In this document: one piece after another, positions 16,110-25,354 of the stretch
How the letters are laid out: every line of letters starts with the position of its first letter
Position numbering within the stretch: the first letter of the stretch is position 1
Program-made: the position numbers and the translations under genes
DNA from: an uncultured Planctomycetaceae bacterium
GTDB taxonomy: Bacteria; Planctomycetota; Planctomycetia; Pirellulales; Pirellulaceae
DNA length: 64,000 nucleotides
Reading direction: 5' to 3'
Assembly: GCA_903863885.1 (NCBI GenBank)
Contig: CAIPEB010000507.1
Coordinates: forward strand, 1-64,000
The notes under the pieces: generated by a model
What the model saw: only the letters and a program-made list of their open reading frames with translations
Databases searched by the model: none
What the model was told of the DNA's origin: nothing

Positions 16110-19100
16110 TCAGTTGCCCGGGCCCGGCGGCGCGACGCGAGTCAACGGATAGTCCGCGATGCCGACCAGTTCCAGCGGTCCCGCCGTGGGATACTGACGC
16201 TGCTCCTGGCCGGCTGAGTCCGCGGTGACCGTGCGTTTCACGTAGTTGACGACCTCCGACCACCGCACGATCCCATCGTGATCGCCGTCTTGTTGATCTG
16301 CGTCGCCCCGCAGTGCTTCGAGCAATCGGTTGGTGAAGCGGCCAAGCCTGCGCTCACGCTGTTCCACGGCCTCTTGTCCGCCTTCGGACGCAGTGAGCGT
16401 AAACATCAAGTCATCCTGCAGTGCGCGAAGCGCTGTCTTCAATTCCCGTTGACCAAGCGGGGCCACGGCGCCGCTGTGGCACGTGTCCAGGATGACGAGT
16501 TTGCGGCAGGGCACATCCGCGAACATCGAGAAATCCTCGAATGACAGGCAATCGCCGAATTGCCGCCCGGTGACGTCGAGATATCGGGCGTTGGCGGTGA
16601 CGTAGTAGTAGCTGTCCAGTTCCGGATCGCACACTCCATGCCCCGACAGAAAGAACACCAGCAGATCATCCGGGTTAACCTGTTCACGCAATTCGTCGAC
16701 GTAATGCTGGAGCGTCGTCTTCCAGACGGGACGCGTGACGTCGTCGTTGACGATGGACAGGATTTCCTGCCCGTACAGCGGTTGGGCCCGTTCTCTCAGC
16801 ATTACCGCGAACTGAGCCGAGTTGTTGACGGCATAGTCCAAGCGTGGAATCTGCGCATCGCGGTAATGATCGATACCCGCGGCAGCCACGAACAATCGCG
16901 GAGCCCGCGGCGCGGTTGCTGCTTTGTGGGAGAAGCAGATGCTTTCGGTGCCGACGATCTCAGCTTCAGTGGAAGCCACGACCTGCAACAGAATTCGCGG
17001 ATCCGATGGGAGGCGAGCATCCCATTGATAAGTGAACGTGCGGCCTCCGGATGCCGCCTGTTCATCAACCAGTACGCGATTGGTTGCCACGACTCCGCTG
17101 GCGAAAGCCTTCGGCGGCACCAGTCGTTGTCCGTTGCGAATCGTGACCGACGCTCGGACCTGCACGGAGTTCCCATCCACCGTCTGATCGGCTTTCGGCG
17201 AAAGTATCCTCACTGCAGGCTTCTGATAATACGCATCAATAACCGCGCGTTGGGGTTGAACCGGTGCATCGTTGCGAACTGCACGAAAGGCCGCATCCAG
17301 CGAACCCGCGCGGAGCAGGCGCGACATGACTTCGGGCCGCTCCAGCGCTTTGCGGAGTTGTGCGGCCAGAAAGAAATCCGGCAGCAACTGCAGTCCGCGG
17401 TTCACCTGCCAGCCGAACAGCTTGTGACCCTCGAACGATGCGTCGTAGTAGCCCGAAGGGGCCCAATAGGCCCACTCGCGCGACTCGGCGACCGCCAGGG
17501 AAACGAGCGGCTGCCACGCGGGAAAGATCTGGAATGGTCGAGCCGGCGCGCGACCGCGAATATATTCGAAGGCCACCATCGTGTCCCACGGCAATTCGCG
17601 CAGCGTCCGCAGCATCGCTTCAGGAGCATCGCTCGACTGATACTGCAGGTTTCCCTTGTCGTCGAGCCCGTCGGACCACCGCAAGCGTTGAATGACATCG
17701 CCCTGCCGGATTCCGCGGAAATAGACGGGTCCGTCTTCGCGAACCGAGCTGACGGCAAGTTGGCCCGACTGAATTTCGAAATCCGCGCCCCATCGCTGCG
17801 TCATTGCGCTGTCATGGAGCCAGTCCCGCAGAGGCCAGATTCGGATCGTCGCGTCCATCGATGCTGACGCCAGATAGCGACGATCGCGAGACACACTGAG
17901 CGAATTGACGCGGCCGCTATGGCCGCGAAAGACCTGCAGGATCGGGCATTCGCCCTGAGGAGCGAGGCGGAACACATAAATGTTGCCGCTGGCGCTCGTG
18001 CCGATCGCCACCGCAAAAGGACGCCCGGCCTCATCGGGAATCCATGCCCAGGCGCTGGGGGCTCCCTGCGAGTTCGGGTCCAGCGGGATCTTGCCTTTCG
18101 GTTCACCCCGCTCGAGGAGGCGAAAACTCTCCAACGCGGTCTTTGCGTCCCGCTGGACTTCGACGCCCCAACCCTGCGAGTCTGCATTTTCCGGTACCCA
18201 ATCCCGCTCGTTGATCCGGCTGGCCTCGTCGATCTGCACGCGGTCCGTATCGAAAGCGTGTTGCAACGGGACTGAATCGCCGGTGCGCTCGGTGCCAAAA
18301 GCAAGGCGATAGAGCGGTGCCTCCCGCGCAAAGGCAACCCGCAGCGGCGGTCGCATGCCGGCCTGCAGTCGCTCCGCGAGTTTTGCGTCCATCAACGGAA
18401 TCACAACAAGGTCGTTTCCGTCGGCGTAAGCACAGAACTTGCCATCAACGCTCAATGCGCACGCGGATACGTTGTTTCGGGACACGATGTCCTGTTTGGT
18501 CCGCAGCGGTTGATGCGGGTCACTTACATTCCAGATTTCGACGTGCGATTGTCCCTGTGATTCTGCGGTGCCGGCAGCCAGCGTCGTCCCGTCGCCGGAA
18601 TAGGTGAGCGAAAGCGGTACTCGCGAAATGCGTGTCTCGACGACGCCCCCGCGCAGGTCCCATACGAAAAAGCGATGGGCCGGGCTCGCCTTCAATTGCG
18701 CCGCGTCAGCAGATGCCATGCTCGATCCATTCGGCGCGGCAGCGAGTGCCGTAACGAATCCAAGATGAAAAATCGTCTGCTGACCCGCGACCAGTTGCTT
18801 CTCGCCGTTTGCCACATTCGAGATCTGCAGTTGCCACGCAACGAGGCTTGGGTTGCGCGGATCAACGGCATACACCGGAAAAACCACGTGCTCAGCGTCC
18901 GTCATCACCAGCGGGGACGTACCGCGATAGGGATAGAGCTTCCGTGCAATTTCACGGCCGTAATGCTCAACGTCGGTGGCCTGAATCTGGATTGCCTTCC
19001 AGAGGCCGGTCTCCGCGTCGGGCCGCCAAAAGAGCACTCGTCCATCGCGATCCTGAGAGACAAGCCCTTCGTGTTTCGGGTCTGGCGAAAAGGCCAGTGA

Positions 19101-19964
19101 CACGATCACCTGGCGATGCCCGATGCGCTCGTCGTACAACGCCGCCCGCAGATTGCCCGTGATCGCATCGAGCAGCAGAATCTCGCCAAGGCCGCCCATC
19201 GCTCCATGGCCGCCGATTGCGACCAGATTCTCCCGCGTGGCCAGGGCGTGAATCCGGCCGCTGTTGCCCCGCTGCACCTGCCAGAATACGGATCGTTCGT
19301 GCCGCCATTCGGGACGAAGCGAGTCGTTGTTTCCCCGCCTCCACATGAGCAAGGCCTTGTCTTCACCTGCCGAACAGAGTCGCTGCGAATCCCAGGTGAA
19401 TGCCAGCGCACGCACCGGCGAGACGTGACCCGCCAGATTCAATCTGAGCCAGGGAATGGCATCGACACTCTGAGCGAGATTCAACGAGGCCGGTGCCGAG
19501 CCGTCGACTTTCTCGGTCTCCACTTTTTCGGGCGGCGCCTTTTCGGTCGGCTCTTGTTCGGCGGCAGCCACCCAAGTCGCAGGCAGCACCAGTTCGCTGG
19601 GCAAAACCGGTGTGGTTGCAGGTGCGCCCGCAGGAGCCCTTTGTTGACCGGAACCTTCCGGTTCCTGCGCAGCACCCGGTTCTTGCAGGGGCTTTTCAGC
19701 CGTCGGCGGTTCGAGAGTTGAAGGAGTTTCCGGAGGCGACGGTGGCTCTGCGACTTGAACTGCGAATCCGGCCGGCAGCATCGACTCGGGCGGCAACTTC
19801 AGGGCCGGTGCGGAAACAGCAGGCGGCCAGTCGCCGGGCAGGACGGATTCCGGGGGCAGAGCTTCAGCCGCGGGAACCGGTACATGCGAATTCGAGACCA
19901 GCGAAACGAAAAGTGCGGCCAGAAAACAGAATTGGTTTCTTCGAGGCACGCATGAAACGCTCAT
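16110..19964 (-). CDS. Secreted WD40-repeat protein with C-terminal caspase-like (C14) domain
   Basis: 1,284 residues from the ATG at 19964. A signal peptide (FCFLAALFVSLVSNS region) is followed by a Pro/Glu-rich segment to about residue 160 that contains three copies of an L-P-x-E-x-x-L-P motif. The middle contains many WD40-type blades (LAGHVSPVRALAFTWDSQRL, RGHSGRVNSLSVSRDRRYLASASMDATIRIW). The C-terminus is a caspase-fold peptidase with catalytic His1109 in FFLSGHGV and Cys1162 in LDTCHSG, followed by an EF-hand-like DHDGIVRWSEV. Both catalytic residues are present, so activity is expected. The HtrA-like protease gene follows it. Location outside the cytoplasmic membrane is predicted from the signal peptide only. 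Confidence 0.9.
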   Translation of the reverse strand: MSVSCVPRRNQFCFLAALFVSLVSNSHVPVPAAEALPPESVLPGDWPPAVSAPALKLPPESMLPAGFAVQVAEPPSPPETPSTLEPPTAEKPLQEPGAAQEPEGSGQQRAPAGAPATTPVLPSELVLPATWVAAAEQEPTEKAPPEKVETEKVDGSAPASLNLAQSVDAIPWLRLNLAGHVSPVRALAFTWDSQRLCSAGEDKALLMWRRGNNDSLRPEWRHERSVFWQVQRGNSGRIHALATRENLVAIGGHGAMGGLGEILLLDAITGNLRAALYDERIGHRQVIVSLAFSPDPKHEGLVSQDRDGRVLFWRPDAETGLWKAIQIQATDVEHYGREIARKLYPYRGTSPLVMTDAEHVVFPVYAVDPRNPSLVAWQLQISNVANGEKQLVAGQQTIFHLGFVTALAAAPNGSSMASADAAQLKASPAHRFFVWDLRGGVVETRISRVPLSLTYSGDGTTLAAGTAESQGQSHVEIWNVSDPHQPLRTKQDIVSRNNVSACALSVDGKFCAYADGNDLVVIPLMDAKLAERLQAGMRPPLRVAFAREAPLYRLAFGTERTGDSVPLQHAFDTDRVQIDEASRINERDWVPENADSQGWGVEVQRDAKTALESFRLLERGEPKGKIPLDPNSQGAPSAWAWIPDEAGRPFAVAIGTSASGNIYVFRLAPQGECPILQVFRGHSGRVNSLSVSRDRRYLASASMDATIRIWPLRDWLHDSAMTQRWGADFEIQSGQLAVSSVREDGPVYFRGIRQGDVIQRLRWSDGLDDKGNLQYQSSDAPEAMLRTLRELPWDTMVAFEYIRGRAPARPFQIFPAWQPLVSLAVAESREWAYWAPSGYYDASFEGHKLFGWQVNRGLQLLPDFFLAAQLRKALERPEVMSRLLRAGSLDAAFRAVRNDAPVQPQRAVIDAYYQKPAVRILSPKADQTVDGNSVQVRASVTIRNGQRLVPPKAFASGVVATNRVLVDEQAASGGRTFTYQWDARLPSDPRILLQVVASTEAEIVGTESICFSHKAATAPRAPRLFVAAAGIDHYRDAQIPRLDYAVNNSAQFAVMLRERAQPLYGQEILSIVNDDVTRPVWKTTLQHYVDELREQVNPDDLLVFFLSGHGVCDPELDSYYYVTANARYLDVTGRQFGDCLSFEDFSMFADVPCRKLVILDTCHSGAVAPLGQRELKTALRALQDDLMFTLTASEGGQEAVEQRERRLGRFTNRLLEALRGDADQQDGDHDGIVRWSEVVNYVKRTVTADSAGQEQRQYPTAGPLELVGIADYPLTRVAPPGPGN

Positions 19965-20329
19965 GGTGGCGGCCCATTCAATCAGGCTAGTAGAGTCCGG
20001 AGGCTGAAGAATCCAAACGCGATAGCCCAGTGCCGTGGGTTGAACCCCGCGTCTGCCTTCATGCCGTCGCTGCGCGACTCCCGACTTTGTCGTACGAGTG
20101 ACACGGATGAAAATGGACAGCAACTGCAGTTCCGTTGGACACCTTTGTTATCGAAGGCGATGTTGCGAAGTTGCCCGTTTTGCCGCGGATATCAGGAAAC
20201 TCCGACCCTGCAGTTTCGATAACACGGGACAAGGGTGAGTTGTCGCATTGAATCATGCGGCCGGAGGGCGTGGTTTCAACTGCGGATGAGGCTCCATGCC
20301 CGAAGCCGTCCAGTGTGAGGTGGTTTCCC
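19965..20329. promoter_or_regulatory. Divergent intergenic region between WD40-caspase and VWA-TPR genes
   Basis: This 365-base stretch separates two diverging genes and must contain both promoters unless the VWA gene starts upstream at 20255. It contains a 10-base inverted repeat, TGTTATCGAA at 20146-20155 and TTCGATAACA at 20215-20224, centred about 70 bases apart. I could not identify convincing -35/-10 boxes. No gene is evident in it. Confidence 0.4.
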
Positions 20330-22471
20330 ATGACTCGAACCACGTTGCGCGGCGCGGGATCTACGTTGAAGGCCATTCTCGTCTGTGCGGGGTTCGTGAG
20401 CTTGACGATCGTGTGCTCGAGGCAATGGGCTGCCGAGAACCAGCCGGTCCATGGTTCCACGGAAGCTGCATTGACGACGATTTTCAGTCCGATACGTGCA
20501 CCCGCGTCCAAGACAATGGGGTTGGTGCAGAGGAATTTTCTCGACCTGGTGGAAGTCAGCAGCGCCAAGCTGCAGGTAGCCCTGGTTATCGACGGCACGG
20601 ACAGCATGGGAACCGCGATTGACGATATTCGCCGCGCGCTCCATCAGATGATCGATGACTTGCGACGTTACAAGGACGTGACATTTCAATTGGTGGTGTT
20701 TCGCGATGAGGGCTCGCCCTCCGGTCCGGTGTCATTTCCGTTGGACACACCGCAGCGTTCGTTCACGGCGGACCCGGATGCGCTGCATGCGGCAATTGAA
20801 AGCATCAAGCCCGAAAGCGGCGCTCCCTATTTTCCCGAGTTGATCGATCTCGGAATTTCCAAGGCGCTGACGGACTTGGGCTGGTCGAAGGATGCCGACA
20901 CTTCGCGATGGCTGCTGATTTTCAGCAACGCGCCGCCGTTCGATGAGGGATTTGACGAGCCGGCATCCAAGGCTTCGCGGCGTTTCGCCACGCAGCAGCT
21001 GATCAGCACGGCTGCCCGCCTGGACATCAAGCTTAATTGCGTGCTGTGCCCCTGCCGCGACGAAGACAAGAAATCCTACGAACAGACTCTGGCCAAGACT
21101 CGGCAGTTCATGAGCCAGTTGTCGGGCGATACGGGAGGTTTGATGCTGGATTTGTCGTATCCCGACATTCGCAAAGCGCTGGAGAAAGCCGCGCAAACCG
21201 AGCGGGTCACGTATCAACCCATCGGGCAGATCCGACGAGAAGATATCGACGAGGCCCGCAGGGCGGAGGCGGAGCAGAGGACACTCCTGGCCTCCAACCG
21301 GCGCCTGCAAATCGCGATCCTGCCGCATATGTCGCTTGACCGGTTGTCCTTCGACCCGTCGCTGGAAGCAGTGCAGATTGCCGCGGAGTTACGGCATCGT
21401 TTTCGTGCGATCCCCGGCGCCGAGTTGAAATCGCCACTTGCCATCGAACGTCAGGCGGCCCTGTTACAGGCTCGCGGAGTGCGAGGTGAAAAACTGCTCC
21501 CGGCGCTGGCCAGCGCGCTCAACGTGGATTACGTCGTGTGGGGAACCGTTTCGCAGTCGCAAGGGAACACGGAAGTCAAATCGGCGATCTACGACAAGGC
21601 GAAGAGCCAGGATATCGTGGCGGACTTTGTCCGTTCCAGTTCCGGGCTGCCCGTGACGGAACTGACGGGGCAGCTTGCATCCAGCCTGGGAAACAAGGTG
21701 CGATCCGGAAACGTCGATCTTCGGCTGGCCGCGGCCTTCTCCAGCGTGCAACCCAATTCGTCCGCCGATGCACGACTCGTCAACCCGGTCTCGCTTACAG
21801 TTCAAGGACGAACGAACTTGCTCGCCGGGTTCGAAGAGTTGGAAAAGGCGCTGGCCTATGCAGCGGGCAGCGCGGAGGCGGAGCCGCTGCTGAATCAGGC
21901 CAGAAAGAGTCTCGAGCAAGCGCGAAGCGAGGATCAGCAGAACCCGCTCGTTTACCTGTTGTTGGCAAACGCCTGTTTCAATCAATCCCAGGCTCTCTCG
22001 CACGAAAATAAGGTTGACGACTCAAACGCGGCGCTCCGCGAATGCGCTCAAGCCTTGAGTCTGGCTTACCGTTTTCGGCGCGAAGCGAAGTTCAGTTATC
22101 TGCGCCGGGAAATCGAGGCAGACCATGCGCTCTTGATCTCCAAGGACATTCCGGCCGCCATCGAGGCTTACGAGGAACTTTGCCGTGTCACTCCCGACAC
22201 GCCTCTGCACACCGCCCTGCGGGCTCACTGGATGCTTGCGGGCATCTACAGCGGCGATTGGGGTGTGGCCAGGGACGAGAAGAGCAAACCTCTGGTCGAT
22301 GCGGTCAAGGCCCGCAACCATCTGATTCAGATTCTTGCGCACTGGCAGGACAGCAGCGAAGCTGCGTTCATACGTCGCAATCTTCGCTGGGACGAGGACA
22401 CGGGCACTAACCGCTTTGAGCAGTTTCCTCGCACGAACGAAACGGCCTCGGGCAAAATCGTCGGCGCCTGA
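20330..22471 (+). CDS. Envelope VWA-domain protein with TolB-like and TPR-like regions
   Basis: 713 residues from ATG 20330 (MTRTTLRGAGSTLKAIL); an in-frame ATG at 20255 gives 738. The N-terminus has a hydrophobic signal/anchor segment (LKAILVCAGFVSLTIV). A VWA domain spans about residues 75-300, starting VALVIDGTDSMG, where the metal site reads D-x-T-x-S in place of D-x-S-x-S. The middle (LQIAILPHMSLD, then LLPALASALNVDYVVWGTVS) resembles TolB/CsgG-type N-terminal domains. The C-terminal third is helical and TPR-like (NPLVYLLLANACFNQSQAL, IPAAIEAYEELCRVTPD). It diverges from the WD40-caspase gene and converges with the kinase gene. VWA domains bind proteins in a metal-dependent way; the partner is unknown. 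Confidence 0.85.
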   Translation: MTRTTLRGAGSTLKAILVCAGFVSLTIVCSRQWAAENQPVHGSTEAALTTIFSPIRAPASKTMGLVQRNFLDLVEVSSAKLQVALVIDGTDSMGTAIDDIRRALHQMIDDLRRYKDVTFQLVVFRDEGSPSGPVSFPLDTPQRSFTADPDALHAAIESIKPESGAPYFPELIDLGISKALTDLGWSKDADTSRWLLIFSNAPPFDEGFDEPASKASRRFATQQLISTAARLDIKLNCVLCPCRDEDKKSYEQTLAKTRQFMSQLSGDTGGLMLDLSYPDIRKALEKAAQTERVTYQPIGQIRREDIDEARRAEAEQRTLLASNRRLQIAILPHMSLDRLSFDPSLEAVQIAAELRHRFRAIPGAELKSPLAIERQAALLQARGVRGEKLLPALASALNVDYVVWGTVSQSQGNTEVKSAIYDKAKSQDIVADFVRSSSGLPVTELTGQLASSLGNKVRSGNVDLRLAAAFSSVQPNSSADARLVNPVSLTVQGRTNLLAGFEELEKALAYAAGSAEAEPLLNQARKSLEQARSEDQQNPLVYLLLANACFNQSQALSHENKVDDSNAALRECAQALSLAYRFRREAKFSYLRREIEADHALLISKDIPAAIEAYEELCRVTPDTPLHTALRAHWMLAGIYSGDWGVARDEKSKPLVDAVKARNHLIQILAHWQDSSEAAFIRRNLRWDEDTGTNRFEQFPRTNETASGKIVGA

Positions 22472-22502
22472 AGACGATCGTGCGACAGCCGGATTACGGT
22501 TG

Positions 22503-22537
22503 CTTGATGCGCGCATTGCGATTCGGCGTGCATCAAG
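22503..22537. terminator. Hairpin between convergent genes (possible bidirectional terminator)
   Basis: A 12-base stem (left arm CTTGATGCGCGC at 22503-22514, right arm GCGTGCATCAAG at 22526-22537) with one G-T wobble and an 11-base loop lies between the ends of the convergent VWA-TPR and kinase genes and overlaps the kinase stop codon at 22533-22535. There is no T-run on either strand, so it is not a classic intrinsic terminator; it could protect transcript 3' ends or limit read-through. Confidence 0.4.
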
Positions 22538-25157
22538 TGCTGATGACGCTGCGGCCGCCGTCAGTTGCTTTCGGTTCGATACCCATTTCGTCGCAGGCCT
22601 CTTTGACGAGAATGCAACGGCGAAGGTCCCAAAGGAGAATCGTGCCGTTGCTTGTGGCCGCGATAACGGACTTGGCGGTCACCAGAACCTGAACGACACG
22701 TCCGGCATGGCCTGCGAGCATCGTCGGTTTGCGCTGCGCGTGATTGAGATTCCACAGACCGACGTTGCCGTCTTCGCCGCCGCTGCATAGCCATCCTGCC
22801 GGGCGGGAAAAGACCAGCGAGCGGATCGCGCCGGCGTGGCGGCCGTTGAGCAGAAGCGGAGGTCCCTCCTCGCCTTGCCAGACCTGTACATCGCCGGCAG
22901 CGCTGCCGCTGGCCAGAGTCGGAAAGCTCGATTTGGCCGGTCGAGTGATCGGATCGAATACGACCGCGTAGATTTCCGCTGCATGTCCCTGGGGGAGCGG
23001 TCTTGCCGTTGCCCGATCCGATTGAATCAGATGGACCCGGTATTCAGCGTTCGCCTCGGCGCCGCCTCCAATCGCAATCAGCTTTCCATCGGGTGAGACG
23101 CACATCGCACTCACGTCGCCGACGGGCGATCCGAGAGGCACGTCAATCGCAGCTGCGTCGGGCAACAGAAGGTCCCATTTCTTTATCGATCCGTCATCAC
23201 CGATTGAAAAGGCCCAGCGACTGTCTGGCGTGATGACGATCCCGCGCACGCTGACATTATGTCGGCCCAGCGTTCTGGCTTCCGCATCGCTTGACGCGGA
23301 TCCCAACGGGAACGCTCGCACGTTTCCGTCGTAACCTCCCGCAACGAGCCATTTGAGGTCGGGCGTGACGGCCAGTTCGGTGCCCTGCAATGATGCCGGC
23401 TCGATCGTCTTTGTCGCTGCTCCGTTTTCGTCGAGCAACGTCAGCCTGATATGGTCGGCGATGTCGGCCGAGGCCACATACTGCCCGGCCATGGCCACGT
23501 TGCAGATGTGGTCTGTGTGCTCGTGCAGCAGGACTCTCGGACGATTCAAATCGTCGAGATTCCACAGGGCGATCTTGCGTCCCTCCACGCGTGCAGCCAG
23601 CCACGGTCGGTTTGGATTCAGTGCCATGCAGCGGACCGTGAAGTTGTATTCCTCCTCGGCTTCATTCAAGCGGCGGACCGGCGGAGGAATCATGGCGAAC
23701 CGCGACGCGTCGAGTTGCATCGCGTGCTGGTACAACTTGACGGCGACCTCGAGCTGGGACAAATCCGGTGAGTCGCCATCGACGATCTCAAAGGCACGCG
23801 TCGCATCGGTCTGAGCAATCCGTCGCAGTTGATCCGCGTCTCTCTCGAGCGAAATGACAAGAGTGTTGCTGCTTGACTGTTTGACGAGCACCTTTCGTTT
23901 TGCATCGCGATATTCGGGGCTCTTTCGCACAAGAATATCTAGCTGTGCGTCGCCGCGGCGTTTGAGTGTGACATGCCCGGATGCGTCGGCGGCGACGCGC
24001 GCGCCGTCCACAAACACTTCGGCGTCTGCCGGAACGACCTGGAAGGTGACGGTTTCCTCGGACACCGTTGCGGATGTGCCCGCGGGGTTCTTCGGCGTCG
24101 AGACGCGAGAGTTCTTCCACTGGAATCCGCACCAGACCAGCGATGCCACAACGACGACTGCGGTGATCAGAACAGCCGTTTTGCGCCAGGGCGAGGGGCG
24201 GGCGATCGCGATCTCTTTTTGCTCAACGGCGCGCCGCAGCGCGCGAACCATCGCCACCGTCGAAGGGTAACGGTCTTCCGGCTTGACGGAGACTGCTTTG
24301 TGGATGACTTCGCGTTCGTTGGGAGTCAGCCCCGACAAATCCAGGTTGCCGCTGCAGTGCGCCTCGATGACGTCCATCCACGATTCGGAATAGAACGGCA
24401 ACCGGCCGGTGCGCAGCTCTGTGTAGGTTACCGCCAGCGAGTACTGGTCGGATGTGGCCGACGGTTTGCCCTTTACGCACTCCGGCGCCATGTAGGCCGG
24501 CGAACCGGCCATGCTCGTACCCGTCGCCGCCGTTTTGGCATCGGTGAGAAAGCGAGCCAAGCCGAAATCGCAGATCATCACGCAATCACTGGTCAGCATG
24601 ATGTTCGCGGGTTTGATATCGCAATGTTGAATGGCGACGGGACCCTCACCCAAGTCGTGCGAGGCCGTGTTGAGGAAATCGATGCCTTTCGCGGCTTCCT
24701 CCATATACCGAAGCAGTTCTTCGCAAGGGATGCCGCTCATTCCTTGCTGCTTGCACTCTTCGAGGCGGTCCGAGAGGTTCTTGTCGCAGAGCAAGGTGGC
24801 GACCACCAGCCGCTGCGGCGCCTGACCGGTCGCCGCGCTGGACATTGGCATCAGCGTGGCTCGAGGCGCGGGTTCGCCTGCGGCATAGCTGTCCAGCACA
24901 TCGTCGCCCAAGACGTTGCCCTGTTCATCCAGCAGCCAGAGTGCCATCGTAGATGTCAGGTGCGGGTGCCGGACCGACTTAAGACGCTGAACGGCTCGAA
25001 ATTCTTTGATGCCTTGCCGTTCGGACAGATTGAGGAACTTGAGAGCAACGCTGGCGCGGCCGGGCGACGTTGCACGCCATACCTCGCCGAAAGCGCCGCG
25101 TCCCAGGAATTCCTCAAGTCGATAGCCGGGTACCGGTTCGTCACCCTTGTGTAACAT
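22533..25157 (-). CDS. Transmembrane Ser/Thr protein kinase with PEGA and WD40 ectodomain
   Basis: 874 residues. The N-terminal kinase has the Gly loop GRGAFGEV (19-26), Lys40 in VALKF, catalytic loop HCDIKPANI (178-186), DFG (197-199) and SPAYMAPE, all needed for activity; the loop is HCD where HRD is usual (non-RD type). A transmembrane helix follows at about 325-345 (VLITAVVVVASLVWCGF), then a PEGA-like domain (VVPADAEVFVDGARV), a helical stretch and WD40 repeats to the C-terminus. The kinase is thus cytoplasmic and the PEGA/WD40 part external, as expected for a sensor kinase. It could phosphorylate the target read by the FHA protein of the adjacent T6SS operon. The gene diverges from the outer-membrane protein gene; 197 bases separate them. 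Confidence 0.93.
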   Translation of the reverse strand: MLHKGDEPVPGYRLEEFLGRGAFGEVWRATSPGRASVALKFLNLSERQGIKEFRAVQRLKSVRHPHLTSTMALWLLDEQGNVLGDDVLDSYAAGEPAPRATLMPMSSAATGQAPQRLVVATLLCDKNLSDRLEECKQQGMSGIPCEELLRYMEEAAKGIDFLNTASHDLGEGPVAIQHCDIKPANIMLTSDCVMICDFGLARFLTDAKTAATGTSMAGSPAYMAPECVKGKPSATSDQYSLAVTYTELRTGRLPFYSESWMDVIEAHCSGNLDLSGLTPNEREVIHKAVSVKPEDRYPSTVAMVRALRRAVEQKEIAIARPSPWRKTAVLITAVVVVASLVWCGFQWKNSRVSTPKNPAGTSATVSEETVTFQVVPADAEVFVDGARVAADASGHVTLKRRGDAQLDILVRKSPEYRDAKRKVLVKQSSSNTLVISLERDADQLRRIAQTDATRAFEIVDGDSPDLSQLEVAVKLYQHAMQLDASRFAMIPPPVRRLNEAEEEYNFTVRCMALNPNRPWLAARVEGRKIALWNLDDLNRPRVLLHEHTDHICNVAMAGQYVASADIADHIRLTLLDENGAATKTIEPASLQGTELAVTPDLKWLVAGGYDGNVRAFPLGSASSDAEARTLGRHNVSVRGIVITPDSRWAFSIGDDGSIKKWDLLLPDAAAIDVPLGSPVGDVSAMCVSPDGKLIAIGGGAEANAEYRVHLIQSDRATARPLPQGHAAEIYAVVFDPITRPAKSSFPTLASGSAAGDVQVWQGEEGPPLLLNGRHAGAIRSLVFSRPAGWLCSGGEDGNVGLWNLNHAQRKPTMLAGHAGRVVQVLVTAKSVIAATSNGTILLWDLRRCILVKEACDEMGIEPKATDGGRSVIST

Positions 25158-25354
25158 GGCATCCCCCTCGACCTGATCGGAGGCGCCGCCTCGTCAAAGG
25201 TTAACATTTACCTCGACTCCAATAATTCTACCCGCTTTGACGCATTTTCGCACTTCCACGCAACGATAAGAACAAATGAAGCGGTGATCTCACGGCTATG
25301 GAATTCGCCGGAAGCATCGTGGTTGACGATCCAAACCCGCAACGGATCATCAAA

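Noticed and set aside
16560-17867. 435-residue plus-strand frame opposite the WD40-caspase gene
   Set aside because: Antisense to the caspase catalytic region and WD40 blades; no independent support.
23973-25154. 393-residue plus-strand frame opposite the kinase gene
   Set aside because: Lies over the conserved kinase domain in antisense; Arg/Gly-rich low-information product.
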